A stretch of 64,000 bases of DNA from Microtetraspora niveoalba (GCF_001570405.1 NZ_BBYM01000006.1:135102-199101); one strand, 5' to 3'; positions 46,788 through 56,093 are shown, counted from the stretch's first letter. A program made the numbers and translations. The notes: generated from the letters alone by a model not told the origin.

Positions 46788-48329
46788 TCAGTATCCCCGA
46801 CCTCGGGTGATGCCCCTGACCGGCGTGACGGGCCGGCGCGGTGACGATCGAGGTCGCGGGACCACCTTGGCATCCGGTGGGGTCGGTGCCGAGTCCGGGG
46901 CGGCCTTCCGCCCGGGGACGCCGGGGCCCTGCGCCGGGCGGCGCGCCGCGTGCTGGGGAGCCGGGTGCTGGGGAGCCGAGGACGACCACAGGAGACTCCC
47001 GGCGGCGACCGCGGCGACGAGGACCAGCCAGGCCAGCGCGCGGCCCGTCCGCAGGCCGTACCCGCACAGCAGCCAGTACGCGCCGAGGAGCGCCCGGGCG
47101 GCGGGACCCGCGGCGGCCATCCGCCGCATCTCCATCGCGCCGAAAGCGAAGTCGGTCGCGGTGCGGTCGTCGTCCACCCGGAGCCCCGCGTACAGGTGTT
47201 TCAGGCGGCCGGGATCGACCGCCGGCCGCGCGGGGCCGAACCGCCAGGCGTGCTCGTCGGCGAGGACCTGCCGCCTGCTCCACCACCGGACCGGGGGCCA
47301 GCTCAGCCGGAGCTGCACTCCGCGCGGGGTGGTCGCGAACACGCAGCCGGCGAGCCGCAGCCGCCCCGGGTCGGGCACCCCCGCCAGGTGGCATCCGCTC
47401 AGGTCCGCGCCCGTCAGGGACAGCAGGTCGACGTCGAGCCGTTCCAGGGACAGCACCCGCACCCGGCCGTGTCTGCGGACGACGCTCGCCTGCCCGCGGG
47501 ACACCAGCCCGCGCAGGTCCACGTCGGCGTCGTCCAGCCGGAGCGCGAGCCGTCCCGCGACCCGCGCGTTCCCGAGGTCGACCAGGCAGCCGGACGCGTC
47601 GATCTCCAGCCTGCCGCCGGCCCGCGCGCCCGCGAGCGCGAGCCGCCCGGCGACCGACCGGGGGGACAGGAAGGCGCCGTCCGCGAACCGTGCGCCCTCG
47701 AACACGGCGGCGCCCCCGAACCACGACCGGGACAGGGAGACGGCCCTGCGGAACCCGGCGCCGCGAAACCGCGCCTCTCCGTGGAACCGGGTGCCGTCGA
47801 ACGAGGTGAAACCGCGGAACTCGGCACCGTCGAAGGACGCCGACGCCAGGCACGCGTCGCCGAACAGCGCGTCGCTGCCGACCCTCGCCCGGTCGAACGA
47901 CGCGTGGCCGCCCACCCGGGAGCCGTGCATCGTCAGCTCGCGGGCGAACGCCGCCTCGCCGAAGGAGGCGTTGCCGGTGAACCGGGCGCCGAAGAACGAG
48001 GCCAGGCCGTCGAACCGGGCCCGGTCGAACGAGGCGTCGCCGAGGAACTCCACCCCGGCGAACCGCGCGGGCCCGGTGAAGCGGGCCAGGTCGAACCGGG
48101 CGCGGCCGAGGGTCCGGCCGGCGGCCTCCAGGACGAGGTCGAGCAGCTCGGCGCTCACCTCGGTGCCGCGCAGATCGAGGGCCCGCCCGGGGGAGAGGGC
48201 GCGCAGCGCGGACTCCAGCTCGCCGGGGTCCAGGTGGGCCAGGCAGCGTCCGTACGGCGGATGGGCGGCGCCGGGGCAGCCGACGCGGGCGCACGTGATC
48301 CACCCGACGTCGAGAAGGCTTGGGGGCAT
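46788..48329 (-). CDS. Pentapeptide-repeat membrane protein
   Basis: 513 residues. A zinc-like Cys cluster at the N-terminus (CARVGCPGAAHPPYGRCLAH) precedes about 180 residues of A(D/N)LXX-type pentapeptides (ARFDLARFTGPARFAGVEFLGDASF), forming a right-handed beta-helix, and a second block near LTGADLSGCHLAG. One or two hydrophobic helices (LLGAYWLLCGYG, LAWLVLVAAVAAGSLLW) lie near 425-460, followed by a Pro/Arg tail. No toxin or gyrase-mimic feature is clear. TATCCC lies 6 bases before the ATG, so leaderless expression is possible. It ends 7 bases before cydD starts. Confidence 0.82.
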   Translation of the reverse strand: MPPSLLDVGWITCARVGCPGAAHPPYGRCLAHLDPGELESALRALSPGRALDLRGTEVSAELLDLVLEAAGRTLGRARFDLARFTGPARFAGVEFLGDASFDRARFDGLASFFGARFTGNASFGEAAFARELTMHGSRVGGHASFDRARVGSDALFGDACLASASFDGAEFRGFTSFDGTRFHGEARFRGAGFRRAVSLSRSWFGGAAVFEGARFADGAFLSPRSVAGRLALAGARAGGRLEIDASGCLVDLGNARVAGRLALRLDDADVDLRGLVSRGQASVVRRHGRVRVLSLERLDVDLLSLTGADLSGCHLAGVPDPGRLRLAGCVFATTPRGVQLRLSWPPVRWWSRRQVLADEHAWRFGPARPAVDPGRLKHLYAGLRVDDDRTATDFAFGAMEMRRMAAAGPAARALLGAYWLLCGYGLRTGRALAWLVLVAAVAAGSLLWSSSAPQHPAPQHAARRPAQGPGVPGRKAAPDSAPTPPDAKVVPRPRSSPRRPVTPVRGITRGRGY

Positions 48330-48495
48330 AGGAGAGGGATACCCACATTCGCCGCCCTCGGAGAGCCGCGGTCAGGGGCCGCGCACCCGCGCCCGGCGCG
48401 GGCGAGGCCGGGAGCGGATGGAATGCTGGGCGGTGGGCATGTGGTTATGCCGGGAACGCCGCCGAAGCGGGCGGAACCAGACGAGAGGAGTCGCC
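48330..48495. other. Divergent promoter region, pentapeptide gene / thioredoxin
   Basis: 166 bases; TATCCC on the minus strand close to the pentapeptide gene start, and a GAGAGGAG ribosome site for thioredoxin. No operator-like dyad is seen. Confidence 0.4.
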
Positions 48496-48864
48496 GTGGC
48501 GACCATCGAGGTAACCGAGAAGAACTTCAACGAGATCGCCGACAAGGGCATCGTGCTGCTGGACTTCTGGGCGTCGTGGTGCGGCCCCTGCCGCTCGTTC
48601 GCCCCGATCTTCGAGAAGGCGTCGGAGCAGCACGGCGACATCACGTTCGGAAAGATCGACACGGAGGCCCAGCCCGGCCTGTCCGAGGGGTTCGACATCA
48701 CGGCGATTCCCACGATCATGGCGATCCGGGACGGCATCGTGGTCTTCGCCCAGCCGGGGGCGCTGCCCGCTCAGGCGCTGGAGGATCTGATCAAGCAGCT
48801 CAGGGCGCTCGACATGGACTCCATCCGCGCCGAGATCGCGGCCGATATGGAGCAGAAGAAGTAA
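48496..48864 (+). CDS. Thioredoxin
   Basis: 122 residues from GTG 48496. The redox motif is WASWCGPCRSF (Cys29, Cys32), with the cis-proline in FDITAIPTIMAI. The C-terminal extension of about 18 residues (MDSIRAEIAADMEQKK) is longer than in E. coli TrxA. A cytoplasmic disulfide reductase using thioredoxin reductase. A single gene ending at a terminator. Confidence 0.93.
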   Translation: MATIEVTEKNFNEIADKGIVLLDFWASWCGPCRSFAPIFEKASEQHGDITFGKIDTEAQPGLSEGFDITAIPTIMAIRDGIVVFAQPGALPAQALEDLIKQLRALDMDSIRAEIAADMEQKK

Positions 48865-48902
48865 GGCCCGTCCCCGCCCGCGTGCGCGCGGGCGGCCGGG
48901 CC
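48865..48902 (+). terminator. Terminator after thioredoxin
   Basis: CCGCCCGCG-TGCG-CGCGGGCGG with an outer GGCCCG/CGGGCC pair, starting immediately after the stop codon. Confidence 0.8.
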
Positions 48903-48942
48903 GTCCCGACCCGCCGGAGAGGATCCGACGGTCCGGCGAGGG

Positions 48943-49032
48943 CCGCCGGTTCGCGAGCGGTGCTCGGAACCGGCGGTTGACCGTCCCCGGCGGGTGAGGC
49001 TCCGCACCGCTCGGTGGCGCGAGCGGTGGAGC
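48943..49032 (-). terminator. Two hairpins downstream of DAHP synthase
   Basis: In the leftward direction the first hairpin is at 48999-49032 (arms around GCTCC and CACCGCTCG with a small bulge), and the second is the perfect 10-bp CCGCCGGTTC/GAACCGGCGG stem at 48943-48976. Either could end the gene on the minus strand. Confidence 0.6.
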
Positions 49033-49056
49033 TCCCCCTTCCGGAGCCGTGGTCGC

Positions 49057-50391
49057 TCAGTGCGAGCGGTAGAGCTCCGCGACGCGGAAGGCCAGGTCGA
49101 GCGACTGGCCGCGGTTGAGCCGCGGGTCGCAGGCGGTCTCGTAGCGCAGCGCCAGGTCCTCCTCCACTATCGGGTGGCCGCCGCCCACGCACTCGGTCAC
49201 GTCGTCGCCCGTGAACTCGATGTGGATGCCGCCCGGGTGGGTGCCCAGCGCCCGGTGCACCTCGAAGAAACCGGCCACCTCGTCGAGCACGTCGTCCAGG
49301 TGGCGGGTCTTGTGGCCGCTCGGGGCCTCGAAGGTGTTGCCGTGCATCGGGTCGCACAGCCACGCCACCGACGCGCCGCTGGCGGTGACCTTCTCCACGA
49401 GCGTCGGCAGCGCGTCGCGGACCTTGCCCGCGCCCATCCGGCTGATGAAGGTCAGCCGTCCCGGCTCGTTGGCCGGGTTGAGCTTCTCGATCAGCGTGAG
49501 CGCCTCGTCGGGCGTCGTCGTCGGCCCGAGCTTCACCCCGATCGGGTTCTGGATCTTGCTGAAGAACTCGACGTGCGCGCCGTCGAGTTGCCGGGTGCGC
49601 TCGCCGATCCACACCATGTGCGCCGACACGTCGTACGGCAGGCCGGTCCGGGAGTCGACCCTCGTGAGCGCGCGGTCGTAGTCCAGGATCAGCGCCTCGT
49701 GCGAGGAGTAGAAGTCGACGGTGTGGAACTCGGCGGGCTCGGGGCCGCAGGCCCGCATGAACGCGAGGGCGTGGTCGATCTCGCGGGCGAGCTGCTCGTA
49801 CCGCCGCCCGGCCGGGGACTCGGCCACGAAGTCCTGGTTCCAGGCGTGCACCTGGCGCAGGTCGGCGTAGCCGCCCTTGGCGAACGCGCGGGCCAGGTTC
49901 AGCGTGACGGCCGAGGAGTGGTAGGCGCGCAGCAGACGACCCGGGTCGGGGGTGCGGGCCTCGGCCGTGAACTCGAAGCCGTTGACCATGTCGCCCCGGT
50001 AGGCGGGCAGCTCCAGCCCGTCGCGCACCTCGGTGCCCTTGGAACGCGGCTTCGCGAACTGCCCGGCCAGACGGCCGATCTTGACGACCGGCACCTTCGC
50101 GGCGTACGTGAGCACGATCGCCATCTGCAGCAGCGTCTTGAGCTTGTTGCGGACGTTGTCGGCGGTGGCCCCGGAGAAGGTCTCCGCGCAGTCCCCGCCC
50201 TGCAGTACGAATGCCTCGCCCCGCGCCACGGCGGCGAGGCTCGCCTTAAGCTGGTCGCACTCTCCGGCGAACACCAGCGGCGGAAGCCCCTGAAGCTCGG
50301 ACACGACCTTGTCGAGTTCGCCGCGGTCGGGCCAGTCGGGCTGCTGGGCGGCGGGCAGGTCACGCCATGAATCGAGATTGATTGCGCTCAC
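49057..50391 (-). CDS. aroG: Class II 3-deoxy-D-arabino-heptulosonate 7-phosphate synthase
   Basis: 444 residues from GTG 50391. The plant-type (class II) DAHP synthase is clear over its full length: LPPLVFAGECDQLK, FVLQGGDCAETF, VVKIGRLAGQFAKPRS, CDPMHGNTFEAPSG and HIEFTGDDVTECVGG, which include the Mn and PEP ligands. It commits erythrose 4-phosphate and PEP to the shikimate pathway. It is a single gene here, away from other aro genes. TAGCCT lies 8 bases before the GTG and no ribosome site is visible. Confidence 0.95.
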   Translation of the reverse strand: MSAINLDSWRDLPAAQQPDWPDRGELDKVVSELQGLPPLVFAGECDQLKASLAAVARGEAFVLQGGDCAETFSGATADNVRNKLKTLLQMAIVLTYAAKVPVVKIGRLAGQFAKPRSKGTEVRDGLELPAYRGDMVNGFEFTAEARTPDPGRLLRAYHSSAVTLNLARAFAKGGYADLRQVHAWNQDFVAESPAGRRYEQLAREIDHALAFMRACGPEPAEFHTVDFYSSHEALILDYDRALTRVDSRTGLPYDVSAHMVWIGERTRQLDGAHVEFFSKIQNPIGVKLGPTTTPDEALTLIEKLNPANEPGRLTFISRMGAGKVRDALPTLVEKVTASGASVAWLCDPMHGNTFEAPSGHKTRHLDDVLDEVAGFFEVHRALGTHPGGIHIEFTGDDVTECVGGGHPIVEEDLALRYETACDPRLNRGQSLDLAFRVAELYRSH

Positions 50392-50479
50392 GACATACCA
50401 GGCTATTGCACCCTGTCGATTAATCTCGCCGCCGCGTCCACGGAGTGAGATCGCGTCGCGGACCGGCGCGACGGCGGGG

Positions 50480-51523
50480 TCACGGGGCGCCCGTCCCGCC
50501 GCGCACGACGCCGCGCAGGACGTCGAGGGCGAGGGCGAGGCACTCCGTCGTCCGGGCCCGCACCGGGGCGTAGGACTCCTCCGGATACTGCCGGGGTCCG
50601 TTCTCCGCCAGCATGATCAGGTACAGGTAGGCCCGGTAGAGGGCGTCGCGGATCCGCGCCTCCGGGTCCGCCGCCACGACCCCGCCCGCGTCCCGGTAGC
50701 CGGCGATCAGCGGATCGCCGTCCCGCAGCTCGCCGAAGAGGGTCGGCGTGACGAAGTCGGCCAGCGGGTCGCCCCAGAACGCCCTCTCGTGGTCGATGAG
50801 CGCCTGGATCCGCGGCATCCCGCCCGCGCCGCCGCCGGGAGCGTCGCTCCCCAGGCCGGACAGGAAGACGTTGCCCGGCCACACGTCGAAGTGGACGAGC
50901 GCCGGGCGCGTCACCCGGTCCAGCGCGTACGCGGTGCCGTGGAACAGGCCCGCGATCTCCAGCGGCGGGGCCGGCAGCGGCGTCGCGTAGCGCACCGCGT
51001 CGTCGAGGATCGCCCCCGCCATGACGAGGAACGCCTCACGCCAGCTCCGCCCCGTCAGCCCCGCGTACGGGTAGCCGAAGACGCCGTCCCCGGGGATCGT
51101 GTGCAGCAGGGCGAGATGGCGGCCGAGCTGGAACCTGAGGCCGCCGTCCTGCTCGGGCGTGAGCGCGGCGCGGTTCCACGGCACGCCGTCGAGCGCCGAC
51201 AGGATCAGGTAGTCGCCGCCGACCAGCGGATCGTCGTAGCCCGCGTGCAGCAGCGCAGGGAGCGGCAGCCCCGCCGCCGTGGCCAGGTGGTAGACCATGG
51301 CCTCGGTCCGCAGCAGGTCGCGCTCGTACGTCAGCAGCTCCAGGCCGGGGGGAGGGCCGACCTTGAGGATCACCTCGCGCCCGTCCTCCAGCCTGAGCCG
51401 CCACACGGCGTTGGCGAACCCGTCGGGCAGCTCCCGCGCGGACACGACACCCGCGCCGAGCGCGTCGAGCGCCAGGGCGTCGAGCTGGGCCGGGGAGAGC
51501 CGCCGCTTCGTCCTGCTGTCCAT
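50480..51523 (-). CDS. APH-fold small-molecule kinase, last gene of the beta-glucosidase operon
   Basis: 347 residues. LVHFDVWPGNVFL (H211-F-D-V-W-P-G-N) is the catalytic motif HxDxxxxN, followed by ALIDHERAFWGDPLADF with the metal-binding Asp. VILKVGPPPG supplies the ATP lysine. It resembles kinases for sugars, aminoglycosides or homoserine, substrate unknown. It begins 21 bases after the aldose epimerase-like gene ends, in the same direction as the beta-glucosidase, so a sugar-like substrate is plausible. It is not closely similar to the other APH-type protein at 13356-14414. Confidence 0.83.
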   Translation of the reverse strand: MDSRTKRRLSPAQLDALALDALGAGVVSARELPDGFANAVWRLRLEDGREVILKVGPPPGLELLTYERDLLRTEAMVYHLATAAGLPLPALLHAGYDDPLVGGDYLILSALDGVPWNRAALTPEQDGGLRFQLGRHLALLHTIPGDGVFGYPYAGLTGRSWREAFLVMAGAILDDAVRYATPLPAPPLEIAGLFHGTAYALDRVTRPALVHFDVWPGNVFLSGLGSDAPGGGAGGMPRIQALIDHERAFWGDPLADFVTPTLFGELRDGDPLIAGYRDAGGVVAADPEARIRDALYRAYLYLIMLAENGPRQYPEESYAPVRARTTECLALALDVLRGVVRGGTGAP

Positions 51524-51544
51524 TCGCGCGTTCCCTGATCGAGG

Positions 51545-52423
51545 TCAGCGGGCGGAGATCGTCCAGGAGACCTCGTGCGCGTCCCCGGGCTTGAGCACGA
51601 CGAGGTCGGCGCCCGAGTTGAAGGCGTCGGGCGGGCAGGTCATCGGCTCGACGGCCACCCCCCGGTGGCCCAGGCCCGTGCCGGTGCAGACCTGCACCCA
51701 GGGCAGCGCCGCGGGGTCCCACGCGATCTCGACCCCGCCCTCCGGCCCGCGCAGCCGCACCGCGCCCGCCGTCAGGCCGGTGAAGGCGTGGTCGATCGCC
51801 GTCGCGCCGAGCGCCCGCGGCCGCCGGAAGTCGTACGGCGTGCCCGAGACGTCCACCACCTCGCGCGGGCGGAGCAGGTCGTCGGTCAGCAGCACCCGCC
51901 CGGCCGGCAGGTCCAGCTCGTACGCCTCGACGTCCGGCCCGGCCAGCAGCCACGGGTGCGGGCCGCACCCGTACGGCGCGGCCGTCTCGCCGACGTTCTC
52001 GGCGGTGAGGGTGGTGACCAGCCCGTCGGCGGACACGGCGTGGCGCACCTGGAGGGCGAGGCGGAACGGATAGCCGGGCGTCGGCTCGACGGTGTGCGTC
52101 AGCCGGACGAAACCGTGGTCGTCCTCGGCCCGCAGCAGCTCGGCGACCGTCCACACGGCGTCGGCGACGAGCCCGTGCAGGGCGTTCCCCCGGTCGGGCT
52201 CGTTGACGGGCAGCTCGTGCCGCTCGCCCTCGAACTCGTACGCGGCGCCCGCGACGCGGTTGGGCCACGGGGCGAGGATCGTGCCGCTGTAGAAGGGGAT
52301 GGGTCCGTCCTCCGGCCAGCTCGTCACCAGGTCGCGGCCGCCGTGCCGGAGCACCCGCAGGGCGGCGCCCCGTGGGCTGATCTCGGCGTGGTAGCCGCCG
52401 CCGGTGATGTCGTACTGGGCCAC
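51545..52423 (-). CDS. Aldose 1-epimerase family protein
   Basis: 292 residues. Galactose mutarotase-like fold with PWPNRVAGAAYEFEGERHELPVNE, GNALHGLV (His of the substrate site), YGCGPHPWLL and AIDHAFTGL. The order of motifs matches the bacterial aldose 1-epimerase group acting on free hexoses or sugar phosphates. Placed directly after the GH1 beta-glucosidase gene, it would interconvert the anomers of released glucose. Confidence 0.88.
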   Translation of the reverse strand: MAQYDITGGGYHAEISPRGAALRVLRHGGRDLVTSWPEDGPIPFYSGTILAPWPNRVAGAAYEFEGERHELPVNEPDRGNALHGLVADAVWTVAELLRAEDDHGFVRLTHTVEPTPGYPFRLALQVRHAVSADGLVTTLTAENVGETAAPYGCGPHPWLLAGPDVEAYELDLPAGRVLLTDDLLRPREVVDVSGTPYDFRRPRALGATAIDHAFTGLTAGAVRLRGPEGGVEIAWDPAALPWVQVCTGTGLGHRGVAVEPMTCPPDAFNSGADLVVLKPGDAHEVSWTISAR

Positions 52424-52498
52424 GGGGGATGTCCTTTCGCGGGGGGAACGGTCATTTCAGCGTAAGCGACCCCGATCGTCGCGGAAGGCCGCCGATCG

Positions 52499-53821
52499 TC
52501 AGCGCACCTGGCCGGACTCGATCACGTCGCGGTACCAGAGGGCGCTGTCCTTGGGGGTGCGCCGCTGGGTCGCGTAGTCGACGTGCACGATGCCGAACCG
52601 CTGGCCGTACCCCTCGGCCCACTCGTAGTTGTCCAGCAGCGACCACACGTGGTACGCCTCCACGCGGGCGCCCTCCGCCATGGCGCGGTGCATCGCGGTC
52701 AGGTGGCCGCGCAGGTAGGCGATGCGCTCCTCGTCGCGCACCCGGCCGCCGGCGTCCGGGGCGTCCACGGTGGCCAGGCCGTTCTCGGTGATCACCAGCG
52801 GCACGCCGTCGTACTCCCGCGTGAGCCGGACCAGGACGTCGTGCAAGCCCTCGGGGTAGATCTCCAGCCACTCGGCCTGCGCCCTGGGGTTCGTGAAGAC
52901 CCGCTCGCCCGCGCCGTCCACGAAGATCGGCGTGTAGTACTGCACGCCGAGCAGGTCGATCGGCTCGCCGATCACGGCGAGGTCGCCGTCGCGGATGTGG
53001 TCGCGCATCGGGCCGCGCTCCGCGATCCAGGCCATCGTGTCCTCGGGGTAGCTCCCCTTGAGGATCGGGTCGAGGTAGAGGCGGTTCTCCAGGCCGTCCC
53101 GGTGCCGTGCCGCGGCCAGCGCCTCCGGGCTCTCGTCGGCCGGATAGGTCGGGTGCAGGTTGAGCGCCGGGCCGACGCGCCGCCCCGGATGCCCGGCGTG
53201 CAGCCGCCGCGCGGCGAGCCCGTGGCCGAGCAGCAGGTGGTGCAGCGCGACGAAGGCCCGCGCGTCGTCCTTCACGCCGGGGGCGTGGATGCCCTCCCTG
53301 TAGCCGCAGTCCACGACGGTCTTCGGCTCGTTGACGGTCAGCCAGTCCGCGATGGGCAGGGCGTCGAACACGATCTCGGCGTAGTCCGCGAAGCGCTCGG
53401 CCGTGTCCCTGTTCTCCCAGCCGCCGCGGTCCTGGAGCTCCTGCGGCAGGTCCCAGTGGAACAGGGTGGCCATCGGCCGGATGCCGCGCTCCGCCAGCCC
53501 GTCGACCAGCCGCCGGTAGAAGTCCAGGCCCTTCTGGTTGGGCGCTCCCGAGCCGGTCGGCTGGACGCGCGGCCACGCGATGGAGAACCGGTAGCTCTGC
53601 AGGCCGAGCCCGGCCATCAGGTCGAGGTCCTCGGCGTACCGGTGGTAGTGGTCGGCCGCCGTCTCCCCGGTGTCGCCGTCGCGCACGTTGCCCGGCACCG
53701 CGCTGAAGGTGTCCCAGACGGACACGCCGCGGCCGTCCTCGCGGGTGGCCCCCTCGATCTGGTACGCGGCGGTGGCGGCGCCCCAGACGAAGTCCGAGGG
53801 GAATCTCACCGGTGAATTCAT
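52499..53821 (-). CDS. GH1 beta-glucosidase
   Basis: 440 residues from ATG 53821. FPSDFVWGAATAAYQIEGA is the GH1 N-terminal signature. Glu165 in TVNEPK is the acid/base and Glu346 in VITENG the nucleophile; SLLDNYEWAEGYGQRFG forms the substrate pocket. No signal peptide, so it cleaves imported cellobiose or cello-oligosaccharides, like BglC of Streptomyces. It lies 71 bases behind the E2 gene in a region with direct repeats. The CebR-like operator at the head of the operon suggests induction by cello-oligosaccharides. Confidence 0.94.
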   Translation of the reverse strand: MNSPVRFPSDFVWGAATAAYQIEGATREDGRGVSVWDTFSAVPGNVRDGDTGETAADHYHRYAEDLDLMAGLGLQSYRFSIAWPRVQPTGSGAPNQKGLDFYRRLVDGLAERGIRPMATLFHWDLPQELQDRGGWENRDTAERFADYAEIVFDALPIADWLTVNEPKTVVDCGYREGIHAPGVKDDARAFVALHHLLLGHGLAARRLHAGHPGRRVGPALNLHPTYPADESPEALAAARHRDGLENRLYLDPILKGSYPEDTMAWIAERGPMRDHIRDGDLAVIGEPIDLLGVQYYTPIFVDGAGERVFTNPRAQAEWLEIYPEGLHDVLVRLTREYDGVPLVITENGLATVDAPDAGGRVRDEERIAYLRGHLTAMHRAMAEGARVEAYHVWSLLDNYEWAEGYGQRFGIVHVDYATQRRTPKDSALWYRDVIESGQVR

Positions 53822-53846
53822 CAGGAAGGTCCCATTCTCACGTCGT

Positions 53847-53899
53847 GAAAGGTCCGAGGGGAAGGTCCGAGGGAAAGGTCGGGGGTGAAAGGTCAAGGG
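53847..53899. repeat. Four degenerate 13-14-bp direct repeats
   Basis: GAAAGGTCCGAGGG, GAAGGTCCGAGGG, AAAGGTCGGGGG and GAAAGGTCAAGGG follow one another between the E2 stop and the beta-glucosidase start. They could be slippage or an internal control site for the glucosidase. Confidence 0.65.
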
Positions 53900-55119
53900 A
53901 TGAAATGTCCGGGGCTTTCCAGCGCCGCCCGGATGGCGCCGAGGAATTCCGCGGCCTCGCGCCCGTTGACGAAACGATGGTCGTAGGAAAGTCCCAGGCC
54001 GCAGATCTTCCGAACGGCGAAGCCGGCGCCGTCCTGGACCACCTCGGAGCGCGGTGCGGTGAGCGCCAGCGCGCACGTCTGCCCGGGGAAGACGATGGGG
54101 GTCGCCACGGCGACGCCGTCCCGCGTGTGCAGGGTGAGCGTGATCGCGCCGCCGTCGAGGTCGCTCTCCCGGAAGGTCCCCTCCAGCGCCGTACGGCGGA
54201 AGCCGGTGAGGTCGCGGGCGATCTCGGCGAGGGAGCGGCCGCCCGGGTCCCGGACCACCGGGACGAACAGGCCCCGCCCCACGTCGACCGTCACGCCCAC
54301 GTCGGCGGCGGTCGCGCGCCGGGCGCGCAGGTCCCCGGCCGGAGTGGCGAAGAAGAGCGGGAAGGCGTCGAGCAGCCCTCCGAGGGCCTTGACGACCAGC
54401 TCCGGCAGCCCGACGAGCACCCGGAGCCGCCGGGTGAGGTCGCGGGTGAGCGGCAGCGCGTCGGTCACGTCGACGTTCATCAGCGTGAAGGCCGACGGGA
54501 TCTCGCGCCGGGACCGCTCGACGACCTCCGCCGTCCTGCGCTGCGCCCGGGACAGGGTGATCAGCTCTCCCGCCCCGGCGCCGCCGGGCCCGTGTACGTC
54601 CTCGCCGCCGGGGGTCGCCGGGAGGCCGGGCGTGGGCGACCGCCCGGCATCCGCCGGCCCTCGGGGCGGCGGATCCTCCCGCGTGCCCCCGGCGGCGAGG
54701 TGCTCCAGATCCGCTCGCCTGACGACCTTCCTGCCGAGCGCGCGGATCTCGTCCGGGGAGACGCCCAGCTCGTCGATCAGCTTCCGGGCGGGAGCGGTGA
54801 TGACGACGTCGCCGGGCGTCGCGGTGTCCGGCGCCGCGCCGGGTTCGGCGGGCCGGACCTCGGGGGCGGCGCCGGCCGGCTGCTCGCCGGGCGCGAGCAG
54901 CCGCGCGATGGCCTGTCCCGGGGAGCACTCGGCTCCCGCCGGGACCAGCCGCCGCAGGACGCCCGCCTCCTCGGCGGCCAGCTCCTCGACCGCCTTGGAC
55001 GTCTCCACCGTCACCAGCGGATCCCCCGCCCGTACGGCGGCGCCGTCCTCGGCCAGCCACTCCACCAGCACGTACGCCGAGTCGTTGTTGTTGAGCTTGG
55101 GCACCCGGAACTCGCTCAC
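53893..55119 (-). CDS. 2-oxoacid dehydrogenase E2 (lipoyl acyltransferase)
   Basis: 408 residues from GTG 55119, overlapping the E1beta stop (GTGA). One lipoyl domain with Lys42 in VETSKAVEEL, a linker, a peripheral-subunit-binding domain (ITAPARKLIDELGVSPDEIRALG) near 110, another Gly/Pro linker, and the catalytic acyltransferase domain. The active-site motif usually reads DHRxxDG; here it is SYDHRFVNGREA, so His is kept but Asp is replaced by Asn. It transfers an acyl group from E1 to CoA. No E3 gene is nearby, so a housekeeping E3 must serve. Confidence 0.88.
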   Translation of the reverse strand: MSEFRVPKLNNNDSAYVLVEWLAEDGAAVRAGDPLVTVETSKAVEELAAEEAGVLRRLVPAGAECSPGQAIARLLAPGEQPAGAAPEVRPAEPGAAPDTATPGDVVITAPARKLIDELGVSPDEIRALGRKVVRRADLEHLAAGGTREDPPPRGPADAGRSPTPGLPATPGGEDVHGPGGAGAGELITLSRAQRRTAEVVERSRREIPSAFTLMNVDVTDALPLTRDLTRRLRVLVGLPELVVKALGGLLDAFPLFFATPAGDLRARRATAADVGVTVDVGRGLFVPVVRDPGGRSLAEIARDLTGFRRTALEGTFRESDLDGGAITLTLHTRDGVAVATPIVFPGQTCALALTAPRSEVVQDGAGFAVRKICGLGLSYDHRFVNGREAAEFLGAIRAALESPGHFIP

Positions 55120-56093
55120 GACACCGCCTCCAGTACGGCGGCGCGGATGCGGTCGGCCTGGACCAGGACGCCGCGTTCGAGATGGGGGGCGGCGGGGATC
55201 ACCGCGTCCGCCGAGTTGACCAGGGTGATCGGGCGGCGCAACCCGCCCCACAGGCGCGGATAGAGCACCCGCGCGACCTCGGAGCTCCAGCTTCCGCCCT
55301 CGCCGCCGTCGTCGATCACGCAGACGTGCCGGGCGTCCTCCAGGCCCGGCAGGCGCGGGACCGGATAGAGCTGGGCGGGCACCAGCAGCTCGCAGACCAG
55401 CTCGTCCTCCAGGAGGAGCGTCCGCATGGCGTCGAGCGTCCGGTGGACCAGCCCGCCGTGCGTGACGAGCGTGCAGTCGGGCTCCGCCGCGCCGTCGAGG
55501 ACGACCCGCGCGACGTCCCCGGCGAGCTCGAACCGGAACAGGTCGTCCAGCCGGTACATGTGCCGGGTGTAGAGCACCTTGTCCTCGAAGAACAGGCACG
55601 GGCGGCCCAGCGCGAACATCCGGGCGAACAGCCCGCCCGCGTCGTGGAACGGCGTCATCTCGAACAGCGAGAGGCCGGGCACGCCGATGAAGTGCTTCTG
55701 GAGGCTCTGGCTGTGCGTCGGGCCGTATCCGCGGTTGCCGCCGGTCGGGCAGCGCACGATGAGCGGCACGGGCACCGGCCTGCCGTACATGGCGGTGGAC
55801 TTGGCGGCGAAGTTCGCGATCTGGTCGAACGCCAGCGCCACGAAGTCGGAGAACATGATCTCGACGACGGCCTTGTCCCCGGCGAGGGCCAGTCCCGCGC
55901 CGACCCCCGCGAGGGCCCCCTCGCTCAGCGGCGTGGACCGCACCCGGGAGCCGAACCGGTCGGACAGCCCTTTGGTGATCTTGAACGCGCCGCCGTACGG
56001 GTCGGAGACGTCCTCGCCGAGCAGGTGCACGGCGGGGTCCGACTCCATGAGGTCGTGCAGCGCCTGGTTGAGGTGTTCGGAGACCCGGGTCAC
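55116..56093 (-). CDS. 2-oxoacid dehydrogenase E1 beta subunit
   Basis: 325 residues. Transketolase-like pyrimidine-binding domain with LLGEDVSDPYGGAFKITKGL, TPLSEGALAGVGAGLALAG and VEIMFSDFVALAFDQIANFAAK, then the C-terminal transketolase domain (CTLVTHGGLVHRTLDAM). It pairs with the alpha subunit (4-base overlap) to form a thiamine diphosphate enzyme of the pyruvate/acetoin/branched-chain type. The acceptor oxoacid cannot be read from the sequence. Confidence 0.9.
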   Translation of the reverse strand: MTRVSEHLNQALHDLMESDPAVHLLGEDVSDPYGGAFKITKGLSDRFGSRVRSTPLSEGALAGVGAGLALAGDKAVVEIMFSDFVALAFDQIANFAAKSTAMYGRPVPVPLIVRCPTGGNRGYGPTHSQSLQKHFIGVPGLSLFEMTPFHDAGGLFARMFALGRPCLFFEDKVLYTRHMYRLDDLFRFELAGDVARVVLDGAAEPDCTLVTHGGLVHRTLDAMRTLLLEDELVCELLVPAQLYPVPRLPGLEDARHVCVIDDGGEGGSWSSEVARVLYPRLWGGLRRPITLVNSADAVIPAAPHLERGVLVQADRIRAAVLEAVS

